DNA of 64,000 nt from Ameyamaea chiangmaiensis. GTDB lineage: Bacteria > Pseudomonadota > Alphaproteobacteria > Acetobacterales > Acetobacteraceae. Made by a program: the position numbers and the translations under genes. The stretch's first letter is position 1. Each line of letters begins with the position of its first letter. Below the pieces are notes generated by a model. That model searched no databases. It saw only the letters and a program-made list of their open reading frames with translations, and had not been told where the DNA came from. Positions 25,623 through 34,743 of this stretch are shown here, in pieces. The stretch spans positions 1 to 64,000 of the forward strand of contig NZ_BAPT01000006.1 in the NCBI RefSeq assembly GCF_025995235.1. The letters run 5' to 3'.

Positions 25623-27064
25623 TCACAGAAACTCCACATGCGACTTGAAGCCGAGCAAAGCCGCGTCGCGCAGGTTCCCCTGCCCGTTGGGGCGCAGATA
25701 ATACTCGAACAGCGGCTGGACGATGACGCCGCGTATGACATGCAAGGCATAGTTCACCTCAAGCACCGCCGCGTGCCGCTGGATGCCGGTCGCATGGTTG
25801 GGCAGGCTGCCCCCCCGCGCGCGCAACTGTTCCTCCGCCCGCTGGACGAACGGGGATATCTTCTCGTCGCTGAAACCGACCCCGATCGTGTCATAGGGAC
25901 GGCTGTGCCAGAAGCCACGATCGAGAACGCCCGCAGACGCCTGCCATTCCCGCAACGAGGTACGCGGATCGTTGTAGAGAAAGCCCCAGAGCGCGGTCAC
26001 GCCGGATTCGTTCCTGCCCCCGTCGCGGGTGATGATGCGCTGGTCCATCAACACCCACGTCCCGTAACTGGTACGATGGATCCGTTGCGTCCTGCCTGTC
26101 AGCGCGTACGGCTCGCCGTTGATGTCTTCATACATGTCCGGCCCGGGCGCGGTCATCAGGACCCCGCCGATCTTGTAGTGTCCGGGCAGCGTCGTGTGGA
26201 ACACAGGCTCCCACCCCAGCTCGACGGGCACACGCTCTCCCACGATGTTCGCGCCGTTGAACTTGAAGCCCGTTCGGTGCTGGATGTTCTGGTAGATGCC
26301 GTTCTCCGCCATGTACACGCCAAGCTGCACATAGGTATAGCGGCTGGGCCGTCCGCGGGCGCGTGCGGCCCACAACGCCGCCGGATAGCCGCTGGTGAAC
26401 GCGCTGTCGGTCGCGTTCTTCGGACGCCCGCACAGGCTGCCATTCTGGAAATTGCAATAGAGCGGACTGGACACGAAGTCCGACATTTCCGACATGCGTC
26501 CCGCCGCCAGAGAGATACGACCGCCGAGCAATGTCTCCTCGCCACAGGCCATGACCAGATGGACGACGACGTTCCCACCACCGCCGTAATCTTCGGACGC
26601 GTGGTCGAGCCAGTCGCCGAACATGCGATTGGCCGTGGTGCCATGCGCCCCACGACGATGGCATGTGTCGCAAACCCGCGAATCCCGGCCAGCTTTTCCC
26701 AGTCCATGTTCAGCGAGACCGCGTATTGCCCGGCGTTGCTCGCCCCCTGGCGATAGTTGACGAAGCCGCGCGTCGGTGGCGTCACCGCGCCGGCGAATTC
26801 GTTCGTGTTATCGAGCAGAAGTGCGGTCCCGTGCGCGCGCAGCCAGCTCGTCAGCCCTCCCGGGTCCGCGAACAGTGCCTCGGGCCGGGCGAAGGCGGGC
26901 ACCGTACTGTGGTTCGAGGGATGGGCGGGCAGCGGCGTATCGACGCGAAAGAATGGCTCCGACCCGATATCCTTGTCCAGAACCTGTGCCCGCGCGGCGG
27001 GCGCCCTGACACAGGCGACCGCGACAAGATCGGCCACACTCGGCAGACACCATGAACGCACCAC
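25623..27064 (-). pseudogene. oprB: OprB-family carbohydrate porin, single frameshift
   Basis: Two frames together encode one porin. The 5' frame, from GTG 27064 with GGAG upstream, gives an export leader ending in AARAQ, then the porin N-terminal part (WLRAHGTALLLDNTNEFAGA, FVNYRQGASNAGQYAVSLNM, GFATHAIVVGR). The 3' frame continues from GTTANRMFGDWLDHASEDYG to the C-terminal LGFKSHVEFL. The break lies at 26645/26646, where restoring one G on the plus strand (CCATGGCGCC instead of CCATGCGCC) would give VVGRHGTTANR and a protein of about 480 aa, normal for OprB. OprB-type porins pass glucose, polyols or quinate across the outer membrane. Either this is a recently inactivated gene or a one-base sequencing error. 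It follows the phosphate acyltransferase gene by 12 nt. Confidence 0.8.
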
Positions 27065-27076
27065 CGGGCCGCTCCT

Positions 27077-28042
27077 TCACTCTGGAGACGGGACGCCGCG
27101 GGCAGTCGCCGTTGCATGCACATACAGCGCCGCGATAGCGGTCGACGCCAGCCGCGCCCGCGCGCCGTCGGCGCGACTGGTCAGCACGATCGGTAGACGA
27201 GCACCCAGGACCAGTCCGGCCGCATCGGCTTTTCCCATGTAAATGAGGTTCTTTGCCAGCATGTTCCCGGCCTCCAGATCCGGTGCCACCAGGATTTGCG
27301 CCCGGCCGGCGACGGGAGACACAATGCCCTTGATCCGTGCCGCATCCGCGTCCACGGCGTTGTCCATGCCCAGCGGACCGTCCAGCACGCCGCCGGTGAT
27401 CTGCCCCCGGTCCGCCATCTTGCACAGGCAGGCCGCGTCGATCGTGCCCTGAATCCGTGGGTTGACCGTCTCCACCGCCGACAACAGCGCCACGCGTGGC
27501 GCCCCGAAGCCTAGCGCGTGATGCAGGTCGATCGCATTCTGGACGATGTCGCGCTTGGCCAGAAGATCGGGGGCGATGTTGATGGCCGCATCCGTCACGA
27601 ACAGCGGGCCGTCGCGCCCCGGCATGGCAAGCACGAACACGTGGCTCATGCGTCGCTGCGTGGACAGGCCCGATCCGGGGGCGAGGACCGCCGTCATCAA
27701 CACGTCGGTGTGAACACTGCCTTTCAGAAGCGCATGCACGCGGTGCGATGCCGCCAACGCCACAGCATGCCCGGCGGCCTGCTCCGGCGAGGACGCCTCG
27801 ACGATCTCGCAGCCGCTTATGTCCAGCCCGGCCTGCCGGGCAGTTTCGGCCAGACGCGTTCGCTCTCCGATCAGGACAGGCGTGATCAGGCCGTCCGAGA
27901 GGCTCATCAACGCGCCTTGCAGGGCCACGGCCTCGCAGGGCCAGACCACGGCGGTCGCGACAGGCGGCAGGCTCCGTACCCGGGCGATCAGGCCGTCGAA
28001 CAACGGCACGGCGCGATCCATCGAAGTGTGAGAGGTCGACAT
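27077..28042 (-). CDS. phosphate acetyl/butyryltransferase family enzyme
   Basis: About 321 aa from ATG 28042; an ATG at 28060 is possible. It exchanges phosphate and CoA on a short acyl group, linking acyl-CoA to acyl phosphate. The typical features of the Pta/Ptb fold are seen: VVWPCEAVALQGALMSLSDG, TPVLIGE, ALLKGSVHTDVLMTAVL, HVFVLAMPGRDGPLFVTDAA, QITGGVLDGPLGMDNAVD, RAQILVAPDLEAGNMLAKNL. The size matches the short phosphotransacetylase form, without the N-terminal DRTGG extension. No acetate kinase is beside it in the window. The same operon carries the oprB remnant 12 nt downstream. Confidence 0.88.
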   Translation of the reverse strand: MSTSHTSMDRAVPLFDGLIARVRSLPPVATAVVWPCEAVALQGALMSLSDGLITPVLIGERTRLAETARQAGLDISGCEIVEASSPEQAAGHAVALAASHRVHALLKGSVHTDVLMTAVLAPGSGLSTQRRMSHVFVLAMPGRDGPLFVTDAAINIAPDLLAKRDIVQNAIDLHHALGFGAPRVALLSAVETVNPRIQGTIDAACLCKMADRGQITGGVLDGPLGMDNAVDADAARIKGIVSPVAGRAQILVAPDLEAGNMLAKNLIYMGKADAAGLVLGARLPIVLTSRADGARARLASTAIAALYVHATATARGVPSPE

Positions 28043-28133
28043 CGTCCCACACACTTCCATGCGCCCTCGGACCCTTCAAATGCCCGTTTCACAAGCGACA
28101 TATGTCCGATCGCAGGATCTGGCCCCGGTCACA

Positions 28134-28165
28134 CAAAAAGGCCGCCCCCGATGACAGGAGCGGCC
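28134..28165 (-). terminator. intrinsic terminator of the CsbD-like gene
   Basis: Read on the minus strand: GGCCGC (28165-28160), a 14-nt loop region that can extend the stem with CC/GG, GCGGCC (28145-28140), then TTTTT (28139-28135). It follows the stop of the CsbD-like gene by 25 nt, a standard rho-independent layout. Confidence 0.85.
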
Positions 28166-28189
28166 CGATCCAAACGTGCGACAGCGCGT

Positions 28190-28369
28190 TCAGAGTTTTT
28201 CGATATGGTCCTTGATCTTGCCCTTGGTGGTCTGGGCCTTGCCCTTCACCTGCTGGGCAAGGCCCTCGGCCTCGACCTCCGGATTGTTGGTGCCCTTGCC
28301 ATACTCTTCCTTGACCTTGCCCATGGCGCTGTTACCTGCGCCCTTGACCTTGTCCATCATGCTGCTCAT
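28190..28369 (-). CDS. CsbD-like stress-response protein
   Basis: A 59-aa, Lys/Gly-rich protein: MSSMMDKVKGAGNSAMGKVK, then EEYGKGTNNPEVEAEGLAQQ, then VKGKAQTTKGKIKDHIEKL. The two KVKG/VKGKAQ repeats around an E-x-EG core are the CsbD signature (a small, highly expressed general-stress protein, function unresolved). GGGAGA six nt before ATG 28369 is a strong SD and an intrinsic terminator follows, so this is a complete monocistronic unit. It is not part of the acyltransferase operon downstream of it. Confidence 0.9.
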   Translation of the reverse strand: MSSMMDKVKGAGNSAMGKVKEEYGKGTNNPEVEAEGLAQQVKGKAQTTKGKIKDHIEKL

Positions 28370-28663
28370 GGGAATCTCCCTGTCTATAGCTTGGAAAGTC
28401 GTTTGACGTTTCGTGCGGCTTCCGGGTCATTCAACGCGCCTTTGACGCAGGAGGTTCCCGTCCCTGCCGGTCGCTCGACACCGAAGCCGTTCCGCGCGCA
28501 CCGCTCTCCCCAACGTTTTCAACAGCATCGCGCCGTGCCCTCACACATGACGCAGTTTGACACGTATCATGAAAGCGTGAACGGCCAACTGTGGCGGCAT
28601 GATGGCCGTTGTTCCGATGGACCCCGATGCCGCTGACGGCCCGGGGCGACAGGAACCCGGGAC

Positions 28664-30316
28664 ATGAATCAGCCGTCGACGCCTGCCCCGCTCGAAGTGT
28701 TGTCCGTCGCATCGGAAATGTTCCCGATGGTCAAAACAGGTGGGCTGGGCGATGTCGTGGCGTCCCTGCCTGGTGCGCTTCGCGAACACAACGTGCGGGT
28801 CCGGACGGTCCTGCCCGGATATCCGGCGGTGATGACGGCACTGTGCAATGTGCGGGAAACCGTTCCGGCGCTGGACATCCTCGGGTATCAGGCCCGAATC
28901 GTCGAGGGAAATGTCGGCGACAAATCGCTGTTCGTGATCGATATCCCGGCCCTGTTCGATCGTGCGGGCAACCCGTATCTGACGTCGGACGGCGTGGACT
29001 GGCCCGACAACGGAATCCGCTATGCGTGCTTCAGCCGTGCGGCGGCCCTGATCGCGCAGGGACTGGCGCCTGGTTACGTGCCCGATGTGGTGCAGACACA
29101 CGACTGGCAGGCGGGGCTGACGGCGGCCTATCTGCGCTTTGATCGCAAGCCCGCGCCGCCCGTGGTCCACACGATCCATAATATCGCGTTCCAGGGCCTG
29201 TTTCCCGCATCCGACCTCGCACGTTTCGGGTTACCGCCCGAAGCGATGACGATCGACGGTGTCGAGTATTACGGCGACATCGGTTTTCTCAAAGCCGCGC
29301 TCCAGCTGTGCGACTGGATTACCACCGTGTCGCCGACCTACGCGCGCGAAATCCAGTCCGACCCGTGGGGCATGGGTCTGGACGGCCTTCTGCGCGCCCG
29401 GTCGCGCCGGATCACCGGCATCCTGAACGGCGTCGACACGCACGAGTGGGATCCGATGACCGACGACAATGTCGTCTTTCCGTACCAGATCGGCGATCTG
29501 CTCTCCCGTCGCCCCAACAAGCGCGCGTTTCAGGCCCAGTTCGGCCTGACGCCCACGCCGTCGGCGTTTCTGCTGGGCATGGTCAGCCGTCTGACGACGC
29601 AAAAAGGCGTCGATCTCGTCGCCGATGTCGTGTCCGAGTTCGCGGACGAGGACCTTCAGTTCGTCGTGGTCGGCGCCGGGGATCGCGGAATCGAGCGCAG
29701 GCTGCGGCAGCTTCAGCGTGCCTATCCGGGACGGTTCGCGTGCCATATCGGCTACAGCGAACATCTCGGGCATCGCATGCAGGCCGCCGCGGACGGGCTT
29801 CTGATCCCCTCGCGGTTCGAGCCGTGCGGCCTGACCCAACTCTATGCCCTGCGCTATGGCTGCGTGCCGATCGCGGCGCGCGTCGGCGGTCTGGCCGACA
29901 CCATCATCGACGCAAACCAGGCCGCGGTCCTGCATGGCACGGGCACGGGCTTTCTGTTTTCACCCTCCGACGCCCCCACGCTGGCCGACGCCATCCGGCG
30001 CGCGCACGACGTCTACCGCAATCGGCCCATCTGGCACCAGCTTCAAAAAAACGGCGCGCGCTACGATGTCAGCTGGGGTCAGAAAGCGGCCACCTACGCC
30101 GCGATCTTTCGCAATCTTCTCGCAGGCGACGCCGCGTCCGGCGAAACCGCCGATTTCGAGACGATCGAGAACGCGCTTCTCTTACCGATGCGCCCCGAGG
30201 AGATGCGCCGCGCCGAGAGGGCCGCGTCGCGCGGCACCGGCACGCTCCTGCCGCAACGGCGGATCGCGCGCCGACCGCGACCGTCGACGTCGGCCGCCGT
30301 GCGGGTGGCCTCCTGA
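28664..30316 (+). CDS. glgA: glycogen synthase
   Basis: 550 aa, GT5, GT-B fold. It extends alpha-1,4-glucan from ADP-glucose. The N-terminal signature EMFPMVKTGGLGDVVASLP carries Lys24 of the KTGGL motif, which binds ADP-glucose. QTHDWQAGLTAAYL and HNIAFQGLFPASDL follow, and the C-terminal half has GMVSRLTTQKGVDLVADVV, SRFEPCGLTQLYALRYG and GGLADTI. The C-terminus has an extra basic, Ser/Arg-rich tail of about 50 residues. AGGAA precedes ATG 28664 with good spacing. A perfect -35-like TTGACA sits at 28557-28562 but its -10 is poor, so the promoter is unproven. It is first of six co-directional glucan genes. No glgC is in the window. Confidence 0.96.
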   Translation: MNQPSTPAPLEVLSVASEMFPMVKTGGLGDVVASLPGALREHNVRVRTVLPGYPAVMTALCNVRETVPALDILGYQARIVEGNVGDKSLFVIDIPALFDRAGNPYLTSDGVDWPDNGIRYACFSRAAALIAQGLAPGYVPDVVQTHDWQAGLTAAYLRFDRKPAPPVVHTIHNIAFQGLFPASDLARFGLPPEAMTIDGVEYYGDIGFLKAALQLCDWITTVSPTYAREIQSDPWGMGLDGLLRARSRRITGILNGVDTHEWDPMTDDNVVFPYQIGDLLSRRPNKRAFQAQFGLTPTPSAFLLGMVSRLTTQKGVDLVADVVSEFADEDLQFVVVGAGDRGIERRLRQLQRAYPGRFACHIGYSEHLGHRMQAAADGLLIPSRFEPCGLTQLYALRYGCVPIAARVGGLADTIIDANQAAVLHGTGTGFLFSPSDAPTLADAIRRAHDVYRNRPIWHQLQKNGARYDVSWGQKAATYAAIFRNLLAGDAASGETADFETIENALLLPMRPEEMRRAERAASRGTGTLLPQRRIARRPRPSTSAAVRVAS

Positions 30317-30387
30317 CGCAGGCACAGACCCCGACCACGGCCTCACCCTGACGCCCTCTCTCTCGAAAGACACGAGGCAAATCGCGC

Positions 30388-32601
30388 ATGGACCATTTCG
30401 ACCACGGTGCCTCGACCGGTCTGCCGCCGCGCGGGCAGGAGATCATCGACGGGGTCTGCGGCGACCCCTTCTTCGTTCTGGGCCGCCATAACGAGGGACC
30501 CAACGACAGTATCCGCGCGTTCTTTCCCAATGCCCTTACCGTCCGCCTGATCGTACTGCGCCCCCGGTCCGCACCGCTGGAGCGTCCCATGCGCCGGGTG
30601 GACGATGCCGGATTCTACGTCGGCACCATCAAGGCGGGCGCGCGCTACCGCTTCAAGATCACCTGGGCGGACGAGAGCGAGGAGATCGCCGATCCCTACA
30701 GCTTCGGGCTCCTGCTCAGCACGTTCGACCTGCACCTGTTCGCCCAGGGACGACTGCGGGCGCTCGACGAGGTGTTCGGCGCGCAGCCGATGACGATCGA
30801 CGGCGTCAGCGGCACACGGTTTGCCGTCTGGGCGCCCAATGCCCGACGTGTGTCGGTCATCGGTGATTTCAATATCTGGGATGGGCGTCGTCATCCCATG
30901 CGCCTGCGCCATGAACAGGGCGTGTGGGAACTGTTCATTCCTCATCTTCGGCCCGGCGAACGCTACAAATACGAAATCATGGCCCATGACGGGCGCGTCC
31001 TGCCGCAAAAAGCCGATCCCGTCGCCCGAGCGACCGAACGGCCGCCCGCGACGGCGTCCCTCGTCGGCCGTGCCGAACCGTTCGACTGGACCGACGAGAC
31101 GTGGATGGACCACCGCGCGGCACGCCATGCGTCCGATGCACCGATCAGCATTTACGAGGTCCACGCACCGTCCTGGCGTCGGCCAAACGGCGATCCCGAC
31201 CGCGTCATGTCATGGTCGGAGCTTGCCGAGGCATTGGTCCCCTACGTGCTCGAGATGGGTTTCACTCATATCGAGCTTCTGCCGATTTCGGAATATCCTT
31301 TCGGCGGATCATGGGGTTATCAGCCGCTGGGCCTGTTCGCCCCCACCGCCCGTCACGGCTCTGCCGGAGATCTGGCGGGCTTTATCAACACCTGCCATAT
31401 GGCCGGCATCGGTGTGATCGTTGACTGGGTGCCGGCGCATTTTCCCAACGACATCCACGGCCTGATGCGGTTCGACGGCACGGCACTGTATGAGCACTCA
31501 GACCCGCGCGAAGGGTTTCACACCGAGTGGAACACGCTGATCTACAATTTCGGCCGGAACGAGGTACGGGGTTTTCTGATTGCCGCCGCACTGCACTGGC
31601 TGCACTGCTACCATATCGACGGACTTCGCGTCGATGCCGTGGCCTCCATGCTGTATCGCGACTACAGCCGGGCTGAGGGCCACTGGGTTCCCAATGTGCA
31701 TGGCGGCCGCGAGAACCTCGAAGCCGTCGCGTTTCTTCGCGAGCTGAACGAAAGCATCACCGAACGCCACCCGGGTGCGCTTGTCATCGCCGAGGAATCA
31801 ACGGCGTGGCCGGGCGTCACCCGCCCCGTGCAGGACGGCGGCCTCGGGTTCTCCTACAAGTGGAACATGGGCTGGATGCATGACACGCTGGCCTATTTCC
31901 GGCGGGATCCGATTCACCGCCGCCATCACCATCACGACCTTCTGTTCGGGCTGCATTACGGCTTTTCCGAACGGTATGTCCTGCCGCTGTCACACGACGA
32001 AGTGGTGCACGGCAAGGGCTCGCTGATCGCGCGCATGCCCGGCGACGACTGGCAAAGACATGCCAACCTGCGGGCTTATTTCGGGTTCATGTGGGGGCAT
32101 CCGGGCAAAAAGCTGCTGTTCATGGGCGGTGAGATCGCACAGCGCGCGGAATGGTCCCACGACGGTCAGGTCGACTGGCCTTCGCTCGACGCCCCCCTGC
32201 CGCGCGGCGTGCAGAGCCTTGTTCGCGCGCTGAACCAGCTTATGCGGCACGAACCCGCGCTGCATCGCCAGGACTGCGAACCGGACGGGTTTCGCTGGAT
32301 CATCGACGACGACGCCGACAACAGCGTGTTCGTGTGGCTTCGTCTGGCCGACGGCGCACCGCCGGTGCTCGTCATCTGCAACCTCACCCCGCTGCCTCGG
32401 CACGGCTACCGTATCGGTCTGCCCGTGCCGGGGTTCTGGCAGGAACGTCTCAATACCGACTCAGCCCTTTTTGGAGGCTCTAACGTGGGCAATTCCGGCG
32501 GCGTACACACCACCACCGACCCTTCGCACGGCTACGGCGACAGCGCCGTTTTCACCCTGCCGCCCCTTGGCACCCTGTTCTTCGTCGCGCAGGGGGTCTG
32601 A
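30388..32601 (+). CDS. glgB: 1,4-alpha-glucan branching enzyme
   Basis: 737 aa, GH13. It cuts an alpha-1,4 chain and re-attaches it by alpha-1,6 linkage, creating glycogen branches. The domain order is an N-terminal glycogen-binding module (VCGDPFFVLGRHNEG), a CBM48 module (RFAVWAPNARRVSVIGDFN), and a catalytic barrel with EVHAPSWRR, GVIVDWVPAHFPND, DGLRVDAVASM (nucleophile Asp416), LVIAEESTAWPGV (acid/base Glu469) and LSHDEVVHGKGSL, followed by an all-beta C-domain. Length is as in E. coli (728 aa). It lies 71 nt after glgA and 3 nt before glgX. Confidence 0.97.
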   Translation: MDHFDHGASTGLPPRGQEIIDGVCGDPFFVLGRHNEGPNDSIRAFFPNALTVRLIVLRPRSAPLERPMRRVDDAGFYVGTIKAGARYRFKITWADESEEIADPYSFGLLLSTFDLHLFAQGRLRALDEVFGAQPMTIDGVSGTRFAVWAPNARRVSVIGDFNIWDGRRHPMRLRHEQGVWELFIPHLRPGERYKYEIMAHDGRVLPQKADPVARATERPPATASLVGRAEPFDWTDETWMDHRAARHASDAPISIYEVHAPSWRRPNGDPDRVMSWSELAEALVPYVLEMGFTHIELLPISEYPFGGSWGYQPLGLFAPTARHGSAGDLAGFINTCHMAGIGVIVDWVPAHFPNDIHGLMRFDGTALYEHSDPREGFHTEWNTLIYNFGRNEVRGFLIAAALHWLHCYHIDGLRVDAVASMLYRDYSRAEGHWVPNVHGGRENLEAVAFLRELNESITERHPGALVIAEESTAWPGVTRPVQDGGLGFSYKWNMGWMHDTLAYFRRDPIHRRHHHHDLLFGLHYGFSERYVLPLSHDEVVHGKGSLIARMPGDDWQRHANLRAYFGFMWGHPGKKLLFMGGEIAQRAEWSHDGQVDWPSLDAPLPRGVQSLVRALNQLMRHEPALHRQDCEPDGFRWIIDDDADNSVFVWLRLADGAPPVLVICNLTPLPRHGYRIGLPVPGFWQERLNTDSALFGGSNVGNSGGVHTTTDPSHGYGDSAVFTLPPLGTLFFVAQGV

Positions 32602-32604
32602 AGC

Positions 32605-34731
32605 ATGCAGCGTCTTCCTGACCGGCTGTCCCCCGGCATCCCCTCACCCCTCGGTGCGAACTGGGACGGCATGGGCGTCAACTTCGCCGTCTTCTCCGCC
32701 AATGCGCAGAAAATCGAACTCTGCATCTTCGACCCGGCCGGTCGTCGCGAAGTCGCGCGCCTCGCCCTTCCCGACTACACCGACGAAGTGTGGCATGGCT
32801 ATCTTCCCGATGCGCGTCCCGGCCTGCTCTATGGTTTTCGCGCCCACGGTCCATACGATCCGGTGCGCGGTCATCGGTTCAACCCTGCCAAGCTCCTGCT
32901 CGATCCGTATGCACGTGCGACCAGTGGCGCGCTCAACTGGTCGGACTCCCTGTTCGGCTATCGCCTGAACTCCGCACGCTCGGACCTGACGCTCGACAAG
33001 CGCGACAGTGCCGCCGCCATGCCGAAATGCGTCGTTACCAGCGAGGGTTTCAACTGGGGCAATGACCGCCGCCCCCAGGTTCCGTGGGAGCAGACCGTCA
33101 TCATGGAGGGGCATGTAAAGGGCCTGACCATGCGCAGCACGGACCTGCACACCCCCGAACGCGGATCGTTCCAGGGCCTGTCCGACCCTCGCCTGATCGA
33201 CCATCTGCTGACGCTCGGGATCACATCGCTTGAGCTTATGCCCGTGCATGGCTTCGTCCGCGACAGGTTCCTGCTCGAACGCGGACTGACGAACTACTGG
33301 GGCTACAACACCCTGACGTTCTTCGCGCCCCATGCGTCCTATATCGCCTCGGGAACGCCCGACGAATTCCGCCTGGCCATCCGCAGGCTTCACGCCGCCG
33401 GGATCGAGGTCATTCTCGACGTGGTCTACAACCACACGGCCGAAGGCAGCGAGCTCGGCCCGACGCTGTGCCATCGCGGTCTGGACAATGCCAGTTATTA
33501 TCGTCTGGTTCCCGGAGACGAACGGCACAACATCAACGACACCGGATGCGGGAACACGCTTAACCTGTCGCATCCGCGCGTAATGCAGATGGTTCTTGAT
33601 TCGCTGCGCTACTGGGCCAGCAGTTTTCACGTCGACGGCTTCCGCTTCGACCTGTGCGCGACTCTGGGGCGGGAGTCCTATGGCTTCGACCCGAACTGCT
33701 CGTTTTTCAGCGCATTGTTGCAGGACCCGCTTCTGTCGACGCTGAAGCTGATTGCCGAACCGTGGGATCCGGGACCGGGCGGCTACCAGACCGGCAACCA
33801 CCCGCCCGGCTTCGCCGAGTGGAACGACCGCTATCGCGACACCGTCCGCCGGTTCTGGCGCGGCGATCCGCTTCAGCGGGGCGATCTCGCCGCGCGTCTT
33901 GCCGGTTCAAGCGACCTGTTCGGCAGACGCGGGCGCCGCCCGTGGAGTTCGGTCAACTTCGTGACGTCACATGACGGTTTCACGTTACGCGACGTCGTAT
34001 CGTACAACGAACGGCATAACGAGGCCAATGGCGAGAACAACCAGGACGGCCATTCCGACAACCTGAGCAACAACTGGGGCGCGGAAGGGCCGACGGACGA
34101 TCCGGGCATCCGCGAGACGCGCCTGCGCGTGACACGCTCCATGCTGGCGACGCTGCTGTTCTCGCACGGGACGCCGATGCTGCTGGCCGGCGACCAGTTC
34201 GGGCAGACACAGGACGGCAACAACAACGCCTACTGTCAGGACAGCGCCATGACGTGGCTCGACTGGAAGCGGGCCGCGTCCCCGGAGGGCCGCGCGCTGT
34301 CGGCGTTCGTCGGGCGCCTGACCGCGCTGCGCAGGAAACATCCGTCGCTGCGCTCGCGCTCGTTTCTTCACGGACAGCAAACGCCTGTTCCCGACGTGCC
34401 TGATATGGGCTGGTTCGGACCCGACGGCGCGCCGATGACGACCGAGGCGTGGAACGACGGCGACGGGCGCGTTCTGGGCGTGCGCCGCGTCGTCCTGAAC
34501 GAACACGGCCTGCCGGACATGACGTACTGCCTGTTCAACCCCGCCTCCGAGGACGTGCCGTGTCGCCTGCCCGACCAGGCCGACGGTTGGCGTTTGCTGG
34601 CCGACACCACAGCGCCGGACAGCGACCATTCATCGGACGCGGTCGCGTCGGATTACGTTCTGGGTGCGCACGGGACCGCCCTGTTTGTCGCCATTCATGC
34701 CGAGCCCGATCCCGAACCGGGTGATGGCTGA
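32605..34731 (+). CDS. glgX: glycogen debranching enzyme
   Basis: 708 aa, GH13 isoamylase-type. It hydrolyses alpha-1,6 branches of glycogen limit dextrin. An N-terminal CBM48 region (GANWDGMGVNFAVFSANAQK) precedes the barrel. The barrel carries YNHTAEGSELGPTLCHRGLD, DGFRFDLCATLGRE (nucleophile Asp349), IAEPWDPGPGGYQTG (Glu385) and NFVTSHDGFTLRDVVSYN. LLFSHGTPMLLAGDQFGQTQ and NNAYCQDSAMTWLDW are the family's later blocks. It begins 3 nt after glgB stops and ends 12 nt before treZ. The treZ ribosome binding site (GAGGAG) overlaps its stop codon. Pairing of branching and debranching genes in one transcript is usual for glycogen operons. Confidence 0.96.
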   Translation: MQRLPDRLSPGIPSPLGANWDGMGVNFAVFSANAQKIELCIFDPAGRREVARLALPDYTDEVWHGYLPDARPGLLYGFRAHGPYDPVRGHRFNPAKLLLDPYARATSGALNWSDSLFGYRLNSARSDLTLDKRDSAAAMPKCVVTSEGFNWGNDRRPQVPWEQTVIMEGHVKGLTMRSTDLHTPERGSFQGLSDPRLIDHLLTLGITSLELMPVHGFVRDRFLLERGLTNYWGYNTLTFFAPHASYIASGTPDEFRLAIRRLHAAGIEVILDVVYNHTAEGSELGPTLCHRGLDNASYYRLVPGDERHNINDTGCGNTLNLSHPRVMQMVLDSLRYWASSFHVDGFRFDLCATLGRESYGFDPNCSFFSALLQDPLLSTLKLIAEPWDPGPGGYQTGNHPPGFAEWNDRYRDTVRRFWRGDPLQRGDLAARLAGSSDLFGRRGRRPWSSVNFVTSHDGFTLRDVVSYNERHNEANGENNQDGHSDNLSNNWGAEGPTDDPGIRETRLRVTRSMLATLLFSHGTPMLLAGDQFGQTQDGNNNAYCQDSAMTWLDWKRAASPEGRALSAFVGRLTALRRKHPSLRSRSFLHGQQTPVPDVPDMGWFGPDGAPMTTEAWNDGDGRVLGVRRVVLNEHGLPDMTYCLFNPASEDVPCRLPDQADGWRLLADTTAPDSDHSSDAVASDYVLGAHGTALFVAIHAEPDPEPGDG

Positions 34732-34743
34732 GGAGCAGAAACC

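Noticed and set aside
28557..28585. TTGACA (28557-28562) as a sigma-70 promoter for glgA
   Set aside because: The -35 is perfect but no acceptable -10 lies 16-18 nt downstream, so I did not list it as a promoter.
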